DNA of 64,000 bases from Acidimicrobiia bacterium (GTDB lineage Bacteria > Actinomycetota > Acidimicrobiia > IMCC26256 > PALSA-610). Below the pieces are notes generated by a model. It had not been told where the DNA came from. It was given only the letters and a program-made list of their open reading frames with translations, and made no database searches. The stretch covers positions 2,033,965 through 2,097,964 of the forward strand of contig BPGH01000001.1 in assembly GCA_026002935.1 (NCBI GenBank). The letters run 5' to 3'. Positions within the stretch are counted from its first letter, which is position 1. Every line of letters starts with the position of its first letter. The translations under genes and the position numbers were made by a program. Positions 27,643-36,003 of the stretch are shown here, one piece after another.

Positions 27643-28656
27643 ATGCGCACGAGCGACACCATCACGTCCCCGGACGGGACGTTCCGGCTCGACCCCGCGG
27701 ACTTCGCCGCCCAGACCGGCTGGGAGCTGAAGCCGCAGGGCCTGTGCCGCGGGGACGCCTGCATCCCCGTGCGCGACCGCGGCGATCTGGTGGTCGGGGG
27801 CCGGGTCGACGTGCGCGCGTTCGCCGTGCTCACGGGCCGCCCGCTGGCGCTCGACGAGGAGGCCGGCCTCGCGGTGCTCGGGGTCGCGTCGGCCGAGCGC
27901 GCGGCCGAACGGGCGGCGATGGTGGTCGAGGACTTCGAGCTGCCGACCGCCGACGGCGGCCGCTTCCGCTGGTCGTCGATCGGGCACCGAAAGAAGCTGC
28001 TCTTCGCGTGGGCCTCGTGGTGAGGCTGCCGGTACGACCTTCCCGGGTGGAAGGTGATCCAGGACGAGCTCGGCCCCCACGGCCTGACGGTCGTGGCCGT
28101 CGCGCTCGACGAGGCCGACGCGGCGCGTGAGTGGGTCGACGCCGCCGCGCCGAACTACCCGGCGCTCGTCGACGCCGACCACGAGCTCGCGGAGCTGTTC
28201 GGCATCGTCAACGTCCCGAGCGTCGTGTGGGTCGACGAGGACGACCGCGTCGTGCGCCCGCCGGTGATCGCGCCGGTCGACGACCTCTGGCGGGAGTTCA
28301 CCGGCATCGACTCCTCGGTGCACCACGACCAGCTCCGCGCGTGGGTGCGACGCGGCGAACCGCCCTACCGGCACGACGAGGCGCGTGCGCGCGTGCGCGA
28401 AGCGTCGCCCGACGAGCAGCTCGCGCGCGCCCATCGCCGCCTCGGCGCCCTCCTGCGGCGGGCCGGCCGCCCCGATCGGGCGCTCGTGCACTTCGAGCGG
28501 GCGGCTGCGCTCGCGCCGATGGACTGGACCATCCGCCGGGGCACCCTGCCGCTGCGCGGCGGTGACCCGTTCGGGCCCGAGTTCTTCGAGTTCGCCGCCG
28601 AGTGGGAGGCGGCGGGCCGGCCCGACCACCGCAGCGCGGACCGCGACGCGGGCTGA
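27643..28656 (+). CDS. Redoxin-like protein with in-frame TGA at the redox motif: candidate selenoprotein
   Basis: The ATG at 27643 has GGAGGA upstream. The frame runs to a TGA at 28021 and continues in exactly the same frame to 28656; read through, it is 337 residues. The TGA is codon 127 in WASW-U-GCRYDLPGW, the position of the first redox-active cysteine in thioredoxin/TlpA-like proteins (WASWCGPCR type). Downstream the fold continues normally: TVVAVALDEADAAREWVDAA, YPALVDADHELAELFGIVNV and PSVVWVDEDDRVVRPP (thioredoxin-like with the cis-proline region VPS). A TPR-like tail has LGALLRRAGRPDRALVHFER. An N-terminal segment includes LCRGDACIPV. It is probably a thiol or peroxide oxidoreductase. 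The alternatives are a point-mutated gene or a base-call error. Confidence 0.75.
28021..28055 (+). promoter_or_regulatory. Candidate bacterial SECIS element after TGA
   Basis: The TGA (28021-28023) is followed after 13 nt by ACCTTCC (28037-28043), loop CGGGT (28044-28048) and GGAAGGT (28049-28055), a perfect 7-bp stem. The apical loop begins 20 nt after the TGA and has G at its second position. Published descriptions of bacterial SECIS elements call for a stem-loop directly after the UGA with G/GGU in the apical loop, about 16-37 nt downstream. Below the stem, G28031-C28060, G28032-C28059 and A28034-U28058 could pair with U28033 bulged. Confidence 0.6.
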
Positions 28657-28692
28657 CCGGGCCGACGGGGCGCCCCGGGGAACCGAGCAGAC

Positions 28693-28713
28693 CTGACGCG
28701 CACGTCATACGAT
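28693..28713 (+). promoter_or_regulatory. Inverted repeat CTGACGCGCACGTCAT with -10 TACGAT
   Basis: TGAC-GCGCAC-GTCA (28694-28707) is directly followed by TACGAT (28708-28713), a good -10 hexamer, 40 nt before the binding-protein gene. The repeat would fill the spacer between -35 and -10, a typical repressor position. It is one of five related sites in the cluster. Confidence 0.55.
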
Positions 28714-28753
28714 TGGCCCGGCCGGAGCACACTCCGGGGATCGGGGGGAACCG

Positions 28754-30164
28754 ATGGGCGCGACCGACACCCGCCCGGCACGCCGCCGCGGCCGCATCCT
28801 GCTCGCCGTACTCGCGGCCCTGAGCCTTGCCGCCGGTGCGTGCGGTGGGGACGACGGGGCCGACGGCGACGGCGAGGCCACCGGGACGACGGCCGGGGGA
28901 GGCGGCGAGCTCACCGACAGCTTCCGGGGCGTCACCGCCGAAGCGATCAAGATCGGGATCGTGCTCGTCGACTACGACGCCATCGCGTTCGCGGTCGACT
29001 TCAACCGCGGTGACCAGGAGGCCATCGCGCGCGTGTTCGTCGACGCGATCAACGCGCAGGGCGGCGTCGGCGGCCGGCGCATCGACCCGGTGTTCGTCGA
29101 GTACCCGCCGATCCCCGGGCAGGAGCCGAGCCCGCTCGCGGTGTGCACCCAGCTCACCGAGGACGAGCAGGTGTTCGCCGTCCTCGGCGTGTTCATCGAC
29201 TTCACGGGGGAGGGGCAGCTCTGCCTCACGCGCGACCACGAGACGGTGCACATCGGTCACGAGCTCGAGCAGCGGTGGATCGACGAGGCGCCCCCCGGGT
29301 TGTTGCTGACGCCCGACACCACGAAGGAGGGCCGCGCGACCGTCCTGCTCGAGGTGCTCGCGCAGGAGGGCACGCTCGACGGCCGCACCGTCGCGGTCGT
29401 CGGTGACCAGGAGGCCGAACAGCGCATCGACGACCTCGTGGTCCCCGGGCTCGAGGACATGGGGGTCGAGACCGGCTCGACGGCGATCCTCTCGATCTCC
29501 GGCGAGGACACCTCCGCGGCGCAGTCCCAGCTCGACGGGTTCATCGAGCGCTGGAAGGAGGAGGACGTCGACACGGTCTTCCTCGCAGGCAACCTCGTGT
29601 CCGCCAAGCAGTTCGTGGAGAAGATCACAGCAGGAGATGCCCGACGTCCTGCTCGTCACGGACAACGCCGCGGTGCTCGGCGAGGCCCAGGACCTCACCG
29701 CGGCCGGTGCCGACCCGAATCCCTACGCCGGCATGCTGACCGCGGAGGGCATGACCCGCGCCGAACGCTGGGACGACCCCTCGCCCGCGCTGGCGCGCTG
29801 CATCGAGATCTACGAGGAGGCCACGGGCGAGGAGATCGTGCACCCGCGCGACATCGCGCCGGGTCCCGACGGCAAGAAGGCCGAGATCGCGATCGCGGTC
29901 GAGGACTTCTGCGGCGAGCTGGAGATGTTCCGTCAGATCGCGGAGAAGGCCGGCCCCGACCTCACCAACGACACCTGGGTGGAGGCGGTGAACGGGTTCG
30001 GGGAGATCGAGCTCGTGACGACGCCGCAGGCGTCGCTGTGCGAGGGGAAGTACGCGGCCGCCGACGACGCCCGGCTCGTCGAGTTCGACCCGTCGATCGG
30101 GGAGAGCGGCGACTGGAAGCCGCTCGGCGAGATCATCGACGCGAGCGGCGGCCGTTGCACGTGA
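28754..30164 (+). CDS. Branched-chain amino-acid-type (LivJ-like) substrate-binding lipoprotein (one frameshift)
   Basis: The ATG at 28754 follows the strong site GGGGGGAACCG. The N-terminus RRRGRILLAVLAALSLAAGAC is a lipoprotein signal with the modified cysteine at residue 30. The mature part is a type 1 periplasmic-binding fold: EAIKIGIVLVDYDAIAFAVD, GGVGGRRIDPVFVEYPP, VFAVLGVFIDFTGEGQLCLT and DGRTVAVVGDQEAEQRIDDL. The frame breaks near 29627, where VEKIT is followed in another frame by QEMPDVLLVTDNAAVLGEAQ and the protein ends at 30164. Total length is about 470 residues. It would deliver its ligand to the convergently encoded LivHMG/LivF fusions. The ligand is not shown; with acyl-CoA genes nearby it may be an organic acid or aromatic compound. 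Confidence 0.85.
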
Positions 30165-30188
30165 CGGCGGGCCGGGACCGGCGGGGCG

Positions 30189-33038
30189 TCACCGGCGCAC
30201 GGTGCCGCTCCGCCGGATCGCCCGCTCGTCGGTCCCGAGGTAGGACGCGACGACCCGCTCGTCGCGGCGGACCTCCTCGGGGTCGCCCTCGGCGATCACG
30301 CGCCCGGCCTCCAGGCAGTAGACGCGGTCGCTGATCGCGAGGACGAGCGGGAGGTCGTGCTCGACGACGAGGAGCGTCGCGTCCAGCTCGCGCCGGATGC
30401 GCAGGATGAGCGGCCCGAAGGCCTCGGCCTCCCGTTGGGCCACGCCGGCGGTCGGCTCGTCGAGGCAGATCACCCGTGGCGCCACGGCGAGCACGGCCGC
30501 GAGCTCGACGATGCGGCGCGTGCCCGTCGAGAGCTCGGCGACCGCGCGGTCCGCGTAACGGCCGAGGCCCAGGTAGTCGACGAGCTCGGCGGCCTCCCGG
30601 CGCTTGCGCGCCTCGGCCCGCCAGGACCGGGGGGCGAACGACGCGGTCGCCCAGAACGACGTGCGTTCGCGGGCCTCGAGCGCGAGCTCGACGGTCTCGC
30701 GCACGGTGAGCTCGGGGAAGAGCCGGGCGGCCTGGAACGTGCGGCCGAGGCCGAGCGCGGCGCGCCGGTGCGGCCCGAGCGCGCTGACGTCCCGGCCCAG
30801 CAGCTCCACGCGCCCCGCCGCCGGCACGTAGCCGCCGATTGCGTTCAACAGGGTGCTCTTGCCGGCGCCGTTGTTGCCGATGAGTCCGATCACCTCCGAG
30901 GGCCGCGCGACGAGGTCGACCCCGTCGAGCGCGGTGTTGCCGCCGAAGCGCACCGTGAGGCCCGCGGTGGCGAGCACTGCGACCGGCGCGCCGGCCCCGG
31001 CCGGTGCGGGCTGCGCGACGGCGGTGATCGCGGCCGGTGGCGCGTGGATCGTCTTGGCCGGCTGCGGGGGCAGGCGGCGCTCGAGGGCGCGCAGGATCGA
31101 GTCGCGGGCCCAGTACCCGATCTGCACGAAGCCGCCGGGCACGTACAGGAGGATCACGAGCAGGCCGATGCTCGAGGTGAACAGGGGCACGAGATCGTTG
31201 TCGGGCCAGAACGTGGGCAGGCCGGCGACCCACAGCGCGCCGACGACGGCGCCGGAGAGGCTGCCGACCCCGCCGATCACGGCCATCGACACGAGTGCGA
31301 GGGAGTCCTCGACGCGGAAGAAGCGCGCGGCGGGGGAGAACGTCGAGTTCACGGCCCCGAGGAGCGCGCCACCGAGGCCTGCGACGAAGCCCGCGACCGC
31401 GAACGCCGTGAGCTTGGCACGCGCCGGTGACACGGTCAGCGCGGCGGCGCCCGCCTCGTTCTCGCGCACTCCGATGATCGCCCGCCCGATGCCCGAGCGG
31501 CCGAGGCGCGCGACCACCACGAGCACGACCACGAGCGCCAGGAGGACGAAGTAGTAGTACGCGCGGTTGCGCTCCGTGAGGGTCCACGGGCCGAGGTCGG
31601 CCCGCGGGACGCGCACCGTGGTCGCGCCCCCGGTGAAGAACGGGCGGCGGAACAGGTAGGTCTCGGCGGCGATCGCGAACGCGAGGGTGCTGACCGCCAG
31701 CAGGAGGCCGCGCACCCGCAACGCGCCGGCGCCCACGACGACCGCCACTGCGCACGCCGCGGCGGCGCCGAGCAGGACGGTCCAGGGGAAGTCGAGCGGC
31801 GGCAGGCTGCCGGTGAGCAGCCGGGTGTCGCCCCGGCCGACGTCGACGGAGAGGCCGCGGGCGAGCGCCGCGGCGGTGAGCGCCCCGAACCCCGCGAACG
31901 CCATCTGGCCGAGGGAGAGCTGGCCGGCCCAGCCGGTGAGCACGGTGACCGACACCGCGCAGATCGCGAACGCGAGCACCTGGGCCCACGTCTGGTGGCG
32001 CGAGGACAGGTCGGTGAGCAGCGGCGCCACGAGGGCGACCGCCAGGGCGAGCCCGGCGACGACGCGCGACAGGTTGCGCACCCACCACCGGCCGGCGAGG
32101 CGCTCGGGGACGGGTGCCGCACGGGGCGCGAAGCGGAAGCCGTCGTCGCCGGCGTCGGCCTCCCGGGCGCTCACCCGGGCGACGAGGACGACGACGACGA
32201 CGAACAGGAGGAACTGCACGAGGCCGGTCTCGCCCGGGAAGTGGAAGAACAGGAGGCGGTCGACGACGCCGATCGCGACGGCGCCGAGCGCGGCGCGCGG
32301 GAACGAGACCATTCCGCCGACGAGCGCGGCCGCCATGCCCCGCAGGAGCGTGTCGGGGCCGACCGAGACGAGATCGGTCGAGCCGCGCTCGGTCGCCGTG
32401 AGGAGGATCGCCACCGCGGACAGGAAGCCCGCGATCGACCACACCGCGGTCGACACGAGCTTCGGGCTGATCCCGGACATCCGCGCGAGGTCCGCGTTGC
32501 TGGCGCTCGCGCGGACCGACTCGCCGAAGCCCGTGTGGCCGAGCAGCCACCACAGCCCGGTGACCACGACGGGCACCACGACGCACACGAGGAGCTGGCT
32601 GGCGCTCACCTCGACGCTCCCGACCGGCTGCCACTCGCCCTCGAAGGGCAGGGGGAACCGGGTGAGGAGGCTGCCCGTGCGGTAGTCCGGCAGCGACCGG
32701 GTCACGGCCACCATGAGCTGTGCGACGCCGATCGTCGCGACGAACACGACGACGCGCGGCGCCTTGAACAGGCGCCGGATGACCGCGAGCTCCACCACCG
32801 TCCCGGTGAGGGTGCCGACGGCGAGGGCCGCGACGAGCGCCGGCCAGTACGGCCACCCGTGCTTGCCGGCCATGATCGCGAAGAGTGCGGTGGCGGGGAC
32901 GCCGAGGTTCCCGACGGCGAAGTTCACCACGCGGCTCGAGCGGTAGACGAGCACGATCCCCATCGCGACGAGCGCGATGATCAGCCCCCCGACGACGCCC
33001 TTGAAGACGAGGTTGGCGGTCACGACGGTCGCGAGCAT
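30189..33038 (-). CDS. LivH-LivM-LivG triple fusion (two permeases plus ATPase)
   Basis: The ATG at 33038 overlaps the upstream stop (TGATG). The single 949-residue protein has three parts that are usually separate genes. Residues 1-290 are LivH-like (VYRSSRVVNFAVGNLGVPAT). Residues about 310-650 are LivM-like (LTGWAGQLSLGQMAFAGFGA, VSTLAFAIAAETYLFRRP and GGVGSLSGAVVGALWVAGLP). Residues about 690-949 are a LivG ATPase with Walker A GLIGNNGAGKSTLL near 720 and Walker B VICLDEPTAGV. The ABC signature is unusual: LSTGTRRIVELA instead of LSYGxQR. The frame is intact over 2.85 kb. It works with the LivF domain encoded directly upstream and a Liv-type binding protein for uptake of a branched-chain amino-acid-like or organic acid substrate. 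Confidence 0.9.
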   Translation of the reverse strand: MLATVVTANLVFKGVVGGLIIALVAMGIVLVYRSSRVVNFAVGNLGVPATALFAIMAGKHGWPYWPALVAALAVGTLTGTVVELAVIRRLFKAPRVVVFVATIGVAQLMVAVTRSLPDYRTGSLLTRFPLPFEGEWQPVGSVEVSASQLLVCVVVPVVVTGLWWLLGHTGFGESVRASASNADLARMSGISPKLVSTAVWSIAGFLSAVAILLTATERGSTDLVSVGPDTLLRGMAAALVGGMVSFPRAALGAVAIGVVDRLLFFHFPGETGLVQFLLFVVVVVLVARVSAREADAGDDGFRFAPRAAPVPERLAGRWWVRNLSRVVAGLALAVALVAPLLTDLSSRHQTWAQVLAFAICAVSVTVLTGWAGQLSLGQMAFAGFGALTAAALARGLSVDVGRGDTRLLTGSLPPLDFPWTVLLGAAAACAVAVVVGAGALRVRGLLLAVSTLAFAIAAETYLFRRPFFTGGATTVRVPRADLGPWTLTERNRAYYYFVLLALVVVLVVVARLGRSGIGRAIIGVRENEAGAAALTVSPARAKLTAFAVAGFVAGLGGALLGAVNSTFSPAARFFRVEDSLALVSMAVIGGVGSLSGAVVGALWVAGLPTFWPDNDLVPLFTSSIGLLVILLYVPGGFVQIGYWARDSILRALERRLPPQPAKTIHAPPAAITAVAQPAPAGAGAPVAVLATAGLTVRFGGNTALDGVDLVARPSEVIGLIGNNGAGKSTLLNAIGGYVPAAGRVELLGRDVSALGPHRRAALGLGRTFQAARLFPELTVRETVELALEARERTSFWATASFAPRSWRAEARKRREAAELVDYLGLGRYADRAVAELSTGTRRIVELAAVLAVAPRVICLDEPTAGVAQREAEAFGPLILRIRRELDATLLVVEHDLPLVLAISDRVYCLEAGRVIAEGDPEEVRRDERVVASYLGTDERAIRRSGTVRR

Positions 33039-35236
33039 CAGCCGCCCTCGACCCCGAAGAAGACCGCACGCGCGAGGTCGTCGCGCTCGAGCAGGTCCGC
33101 GGTGGGGCCCTCGAACCGGACCGCGCCCTTCTCGAGGAACACCGCCCGGTCCGCGATCGCGAGCGCGACGTTGAGGGACTGCTCGACGATGATCATCGCC
33201 TGGCCCTCCGCCTTGAGGAGCTCGACGACCTCGAGCATCCGCTGGACGACGACGGGCGCGAGCCCGAGCGACAGCTCGTCGATGCACAGGATTCGCGGCC
33301 GGTGCACCAGCACCCGGCCGAGGGCCAGCATCTGCTGCTGGCCGCCGGAGAGGCTGCCGGCGGGCTGGCGGCGGCGGGACGCGAGCTCCGGGAAGATCTC
33401 GTAGACCCGGTCCACGCCCCCGTGCCGGGCGCCGTCGCGGCCGGCGAGGCGGGCGCTGACGGCGAGGTTCTGCGCGACCGTGAGGTCCGGGAAGACCCCC
33501 TTGCCGCCGGGGAGCTGGAGGATCCCCATGCGGGCGCGCGCCTCCGGCGCGACGTAGGTGATGTTGCGGCCGTCGAGCCGGACGACCCCGCGCTGGGGGA
33601 CCCCGAGGCCCGCGATCACGCGCAGGATCGTGGACTTCCCCGCGCCGTTGGTGCCGAGCAGCGCGACGGTCTCGCCCTGCGCGACCTCGAGGTCGACGCC
33701 GAAGAGCACCTGCACGGGGCCGTACGAGAAGTCGACGTTCGCGACCTGCAGCACCGGGACCGCCTCGTTCCGGCCGGTCCGCTTGTGGTGCTCCTCCTGT
33801 TCCTCGAGCAGCTCCTCGACGACGAGCGACAGGTCGTGTCGGATGAAGCGGGCGCCGTTCATCAGGAGGAGGCCGCCGATGACGCTGGTGGGGACCCCGA
33901 GCGCGATCACCGCGCCCCGCACGCCGATGGCGTCGGTGAGGAAGCCGGCGACGATGCCGCCGAGGAAGCCGCCGATGAAGAAGATGTACATCGTCGCCAT
34001 CGACGCGCCCATGCCGCGCAGTCGGTACGGAACGACGGCCGACATGACGGGCCCGACCATCGCGAAGGCCGAGGTCGTCAGGACGGCCTGGGGGATGCCG
34101 AGCACGACGAACCAGGCGCGGTTCTCGACCGTGTACTGGAGCGGCGTGAACAGCGCCGACGGCACGATCAGGGCGCCGACGACGGCGAGGGCGCGGGCCG
34201 GGTCGCGGCGGTAGGTGCGGTCGAAGTACCGCCCGACGTACGGCAGCACGGGGAGCGCGGCGACGCCGGTGAGCGACAGCAGGATCCCCCGCTGGAGCAC
34301 GTCGTCGACGCCGAGGGTGTCGTCCAGGTAGAGCGCCGCGAGGGCCGCCTGGCTGAAGAGGCCGAACCCGAGCGCGCAGAATGCGACGAGGACCGTCCGG
34401 ATCGTCGCGATCCGCTTGAGGCGGTCGAAGGCCGCCTCCATCGAGATGGGCGCGGGGTCCGTGTCGTCGATCTGCTCCCCGAGCACGTGTTCCTTCTCGT
34501 ACTGGCCCCGCGGCGGCTCCCGGATCGCGAACGCCGCGAGCGCGGCCACCGACACGGGGATCCCGAGGAGCAGCCAGGCCCACCGCCAGCCCTCCGTCCC
34601 CCCGGCGGCGTGCGCGATCGCGCCGACGAGGACGGGGCTCGCGAGGCCGAGCCCGTGGCCGACGAAGTTGGTCAGCGCCGACATCCGGGCACGCACGCCG
34701 ATCGGGTAGTTGTCCGCGATGAGGGAACCGTGGACCGGGATCGTGTTCGCCTTCGCGATGCCCGTCGCGAACCGCGTCCAGAAGAGCATGAACGCGTTGA
34801 CGGCGAGACCCGACAGGAAGACGAAGAAGCCGAAGAACAGGCTCGAGACGCCGACGATGGGCACCCGGCGCACCCGGTCGGCGAGCCAGCCCATCGGCAC
34901 GGCGCCCAGGACGAAGAACGCCGCGGAGGCCGTCGAGATGAAGACGATCGCGCCCTCGCTGATGCCGAACGTCCGGCGGATCTCGGGCGCGAGCACGTTG
35001 ATCGCGGCGCCCTCCAGCTCGTCGAGCGAGTTCAGCAGCGTGAGGACGACGAACATGTACGCGCCGCCGCGGCGCAGCCCCTCGCGCAGCGACATCGGCT
35101 CCGCGTTGACGCCCGGCAGGAGGTCGTCGGGGAACACGACCTGCTCGCGGGCCCGGGCGCGCTCGGCCTCGCGCGCCTCCTCCTCTGCGATCACGGCGGC
35201 GGCGAGCGCCGCCGCACCGACGTCGTCCGCGGGCAC
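33038..35236 (-). CDS. MFS transporter fused to LivF-type ABC ATPase
   Basis: The GTG at 35236 follows GGGGGGAACC. The 732-residue protein starts with a charged lead, then a 12-segment major-facilitator domain (about residues 55-460): LLNSLDELEGAAINVLAPEI, the motif A-like GWLADRVRRVPIVG, GTEGWRWAWLLLGIPVSVAA and AMVGPVMSAVVPYRLRGMGA. After a linker (EELLEEQEEHHKRTGRNEAV) comes a complete LivF ATPase: LLGTNGAGKSTILRVIAG near 525, LSGGQQQMLALGRVL and ILCIDELSLGLAP. The frame is uninterrupted for 2.2 kb, so the fusion is not an artefact. A LivF half must pair with a LivG half, which is the C-terminal domain of the next, coupled gene. Whether the MFS part transports independently or shares a substrate is unknown. 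Confidence 0.9.
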   Translation of the reverse strand: MPADDVGAAALAAAVIAEEEAREAERARAREQVVFPDDLLPGVNAEPMSLREGLRRGGAYMFVVLTLLNSLDELEGAAINVLAPEIRRTFGISEGAIVFISTASAAFFVLGAVPMGWLADRVRRVPIVGVSSLFFGFFVFLSGLAVNAFMLFWTRFATGIAKANTIPVHGSLIADNYPIGVRARMSALTNFVGHGLGLASPVLVGAIAHAAGGTEGWRWAWLLLGIPVSVAALAAFAIREPPRGQYEKEHVLGEQIDDTDPAPISMEAAFDRLKRIATIRTVLVAFCALGFGLFSQAALAALYLDDTLGVDDVLQRGILLSLTGVAALPVLPYVGRYFDRTYRRDPARALAVVGALIVPSALFTPLQYTVENRAWFVVLGIPQAVLTTSAFAMVGPVMSAVVPYRLRGMGASMATMYIFFIGGFLGGIVAGFLTDAIGVRGAVIALGVPTSVIGGLLLMNGARFIRHDLSLVVEELLEEQEEHHKRTGRNEAVPVLQVANVDFSYGPVQVLFGVDLEVAQGETVALLGTNGAGKSTILRVIAGLGVPQRGVVRLDGRNITYVAPEARARMGILQLPGGKGVFPDLTVAQNLAVSARLAGRDGARHGGVDRVYEIFPELASRRRQPAGSLSGGQQQMLALGRVLVHRPRILCIDELSLGLAPVVVQRMLEVVELLKAEGQAMIIVEQSLNVALAIADRAVFLEKGAVRFEGPTADLLERDDLARAVFFGVEGG

Positions 35237-35278
35237 GGTTCCCCCCGTCGCCTCCAGGCCTGCGGATCGTACCGGTCG

Positions 35279-35294
35279 CTGACACGCGTGTCAG
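35279..35294. promoter_or_regulatory. Perfect 16-bp palindrome CTGACACGCGTGTCAG
   Basis: The palindrome lies in the 91-bp divergent region between the MFS-LivF gene (start 35236) and the O-methyltransferase gene (start 35328). Perfect dyad symmetry of this length is typical of dimeric TetR/MarR-type operators. Related sites occur at 28694, 37694, 40229 and 47439. Confidence 0.65.
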
Positions 35295-35315
35295 GTGACG
35301 GCGGGGCGCGGGCGC

Positions 35316-35321
35316 TAGCGT
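35316..35321 (+). promoter_or_regulatory. -10 element TAGCGT, leaderless start
   Basis: TAGCGT lies 6 nt before the GTG at 35328, and no Shine-Dalgarno sequence is present. The palindrome at 35279 lies just upstream of the expected -35 region. Confidence 0.45.
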
Positions 35322-35327
35322 CCGGCC

Positions 35328-35987
35328 GTGGACCAGCCCAAGTCGTTCTTCCTCGGTGCCGAGATCCACTCGTACCTCGTCGCCCACGGCACGCCCCCCG
35401 ACGACGTGCAGCGGGCGCTCGTCGAGGAGACGCGGGCGCTCGGGCCGGTCGCCGCGATGCAGGTCGCCCCCGAGCAGGGCGCGCTCCTCACGGTCCTGAC
35501 GAGGCTCACCGGCGCGCGCCACGCCGTGGAGATCGGGACGTTCACCGGCTACTCGTCGCTGTGCATCGCGCGTGGCCTCCCGCCCGGCGGCAGGTTGCTG
35601 TGCTGCGACGTGTCGGAGGAGTGGACGGCGATCGCACGGCGTGCGTGGGAGCGCGCCGGCGTGGCCGACCGGATCGAGCTGCGCATCGCCCCGGCGCTCG
35701 ACACGCTGCGGTCGCTGCCCGACGACGTCGTGTTCGACCTCGGGTTCATCGACGCCGACAAGCAGGGCTACGCGGCCTACTACGAGGAGGTGCTGCGGCG
35801 GCTGCGGCCCAACGGGGTGATCCTCGTCGACAACGTGCTGTGGGGCGGCGCGGTGGTCGACCCGGGCCGGGACGACCCCGACACGGCGGCGATCCGCGCC
35901 TTCAACGACATGGTCGCCGCGGACGACCGGGTCGACGTCGTGATGCTCCCGGTCGCCGACGGCCTCACGATCGCCCGCAAGCGCTGA
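35328..35987 (+). CDS. Class I O-methyltransferase (caffeoyl-CoA/catechol type)
   Basis: The 219-residue protein fits the Methyltransf_3 family in length and motifs: AVEIGTFTGYSSLCIARGLP (SAM motif I, near 64-83), LLCCDVSEEWTAIARRAW, FDLGFIDADKQGYAAYYEEV with the metal/substrate aspartates, and NGVILVDNVLWGGAVVDP. Family members methylate catechol-like hydroxyls, including caffeoyl-CoA, with a divalent metal. The start is a leaderless-looking GTG. Its place beside an uptake system and acyl-CoA genes would fit handling of phenolic compounds, but many bacterial members have other substrates. Confidence 0.88.
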   Translation: MDQPKSFFLGAEIHSYLVAHGTPPDDVQRALVEETRALGPVAAMQVAPEQGALLTVLTRLTGARHAVEIGTFTGYSSLCIARGLPPGGRLLCCDVSEEWTAIARRAWERAGVADRIELRIAPALDTLRSLPDDVVFDLGFIDADKQGYAAYYEEVLRRLRPNGVILVDNVLWGGAVVDPGRDDPDTAAIRAFNDMVAADDRVDVVMLPVADGLTIARKR

Positions 35988-36003
35988 GGCCCCGGACGGC
36001 CGG

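Noticed and set aside
28021-28023. The TGA as evidence of a pseudogene
   Set aside because: The rest of the frame is intact with good codon use and the stop falls exactly on the redox position. Selenocysteine or a base-call error fits better, though loss by mutation cannot be excluded.
23571-28130. A 1519-codon open frame through the AftD-like and redoxin genes
   Set aside because: Its first third is the real AftD-like frame; after 25085 it becomes Arg-rich out-of-frame reading of the same genes.
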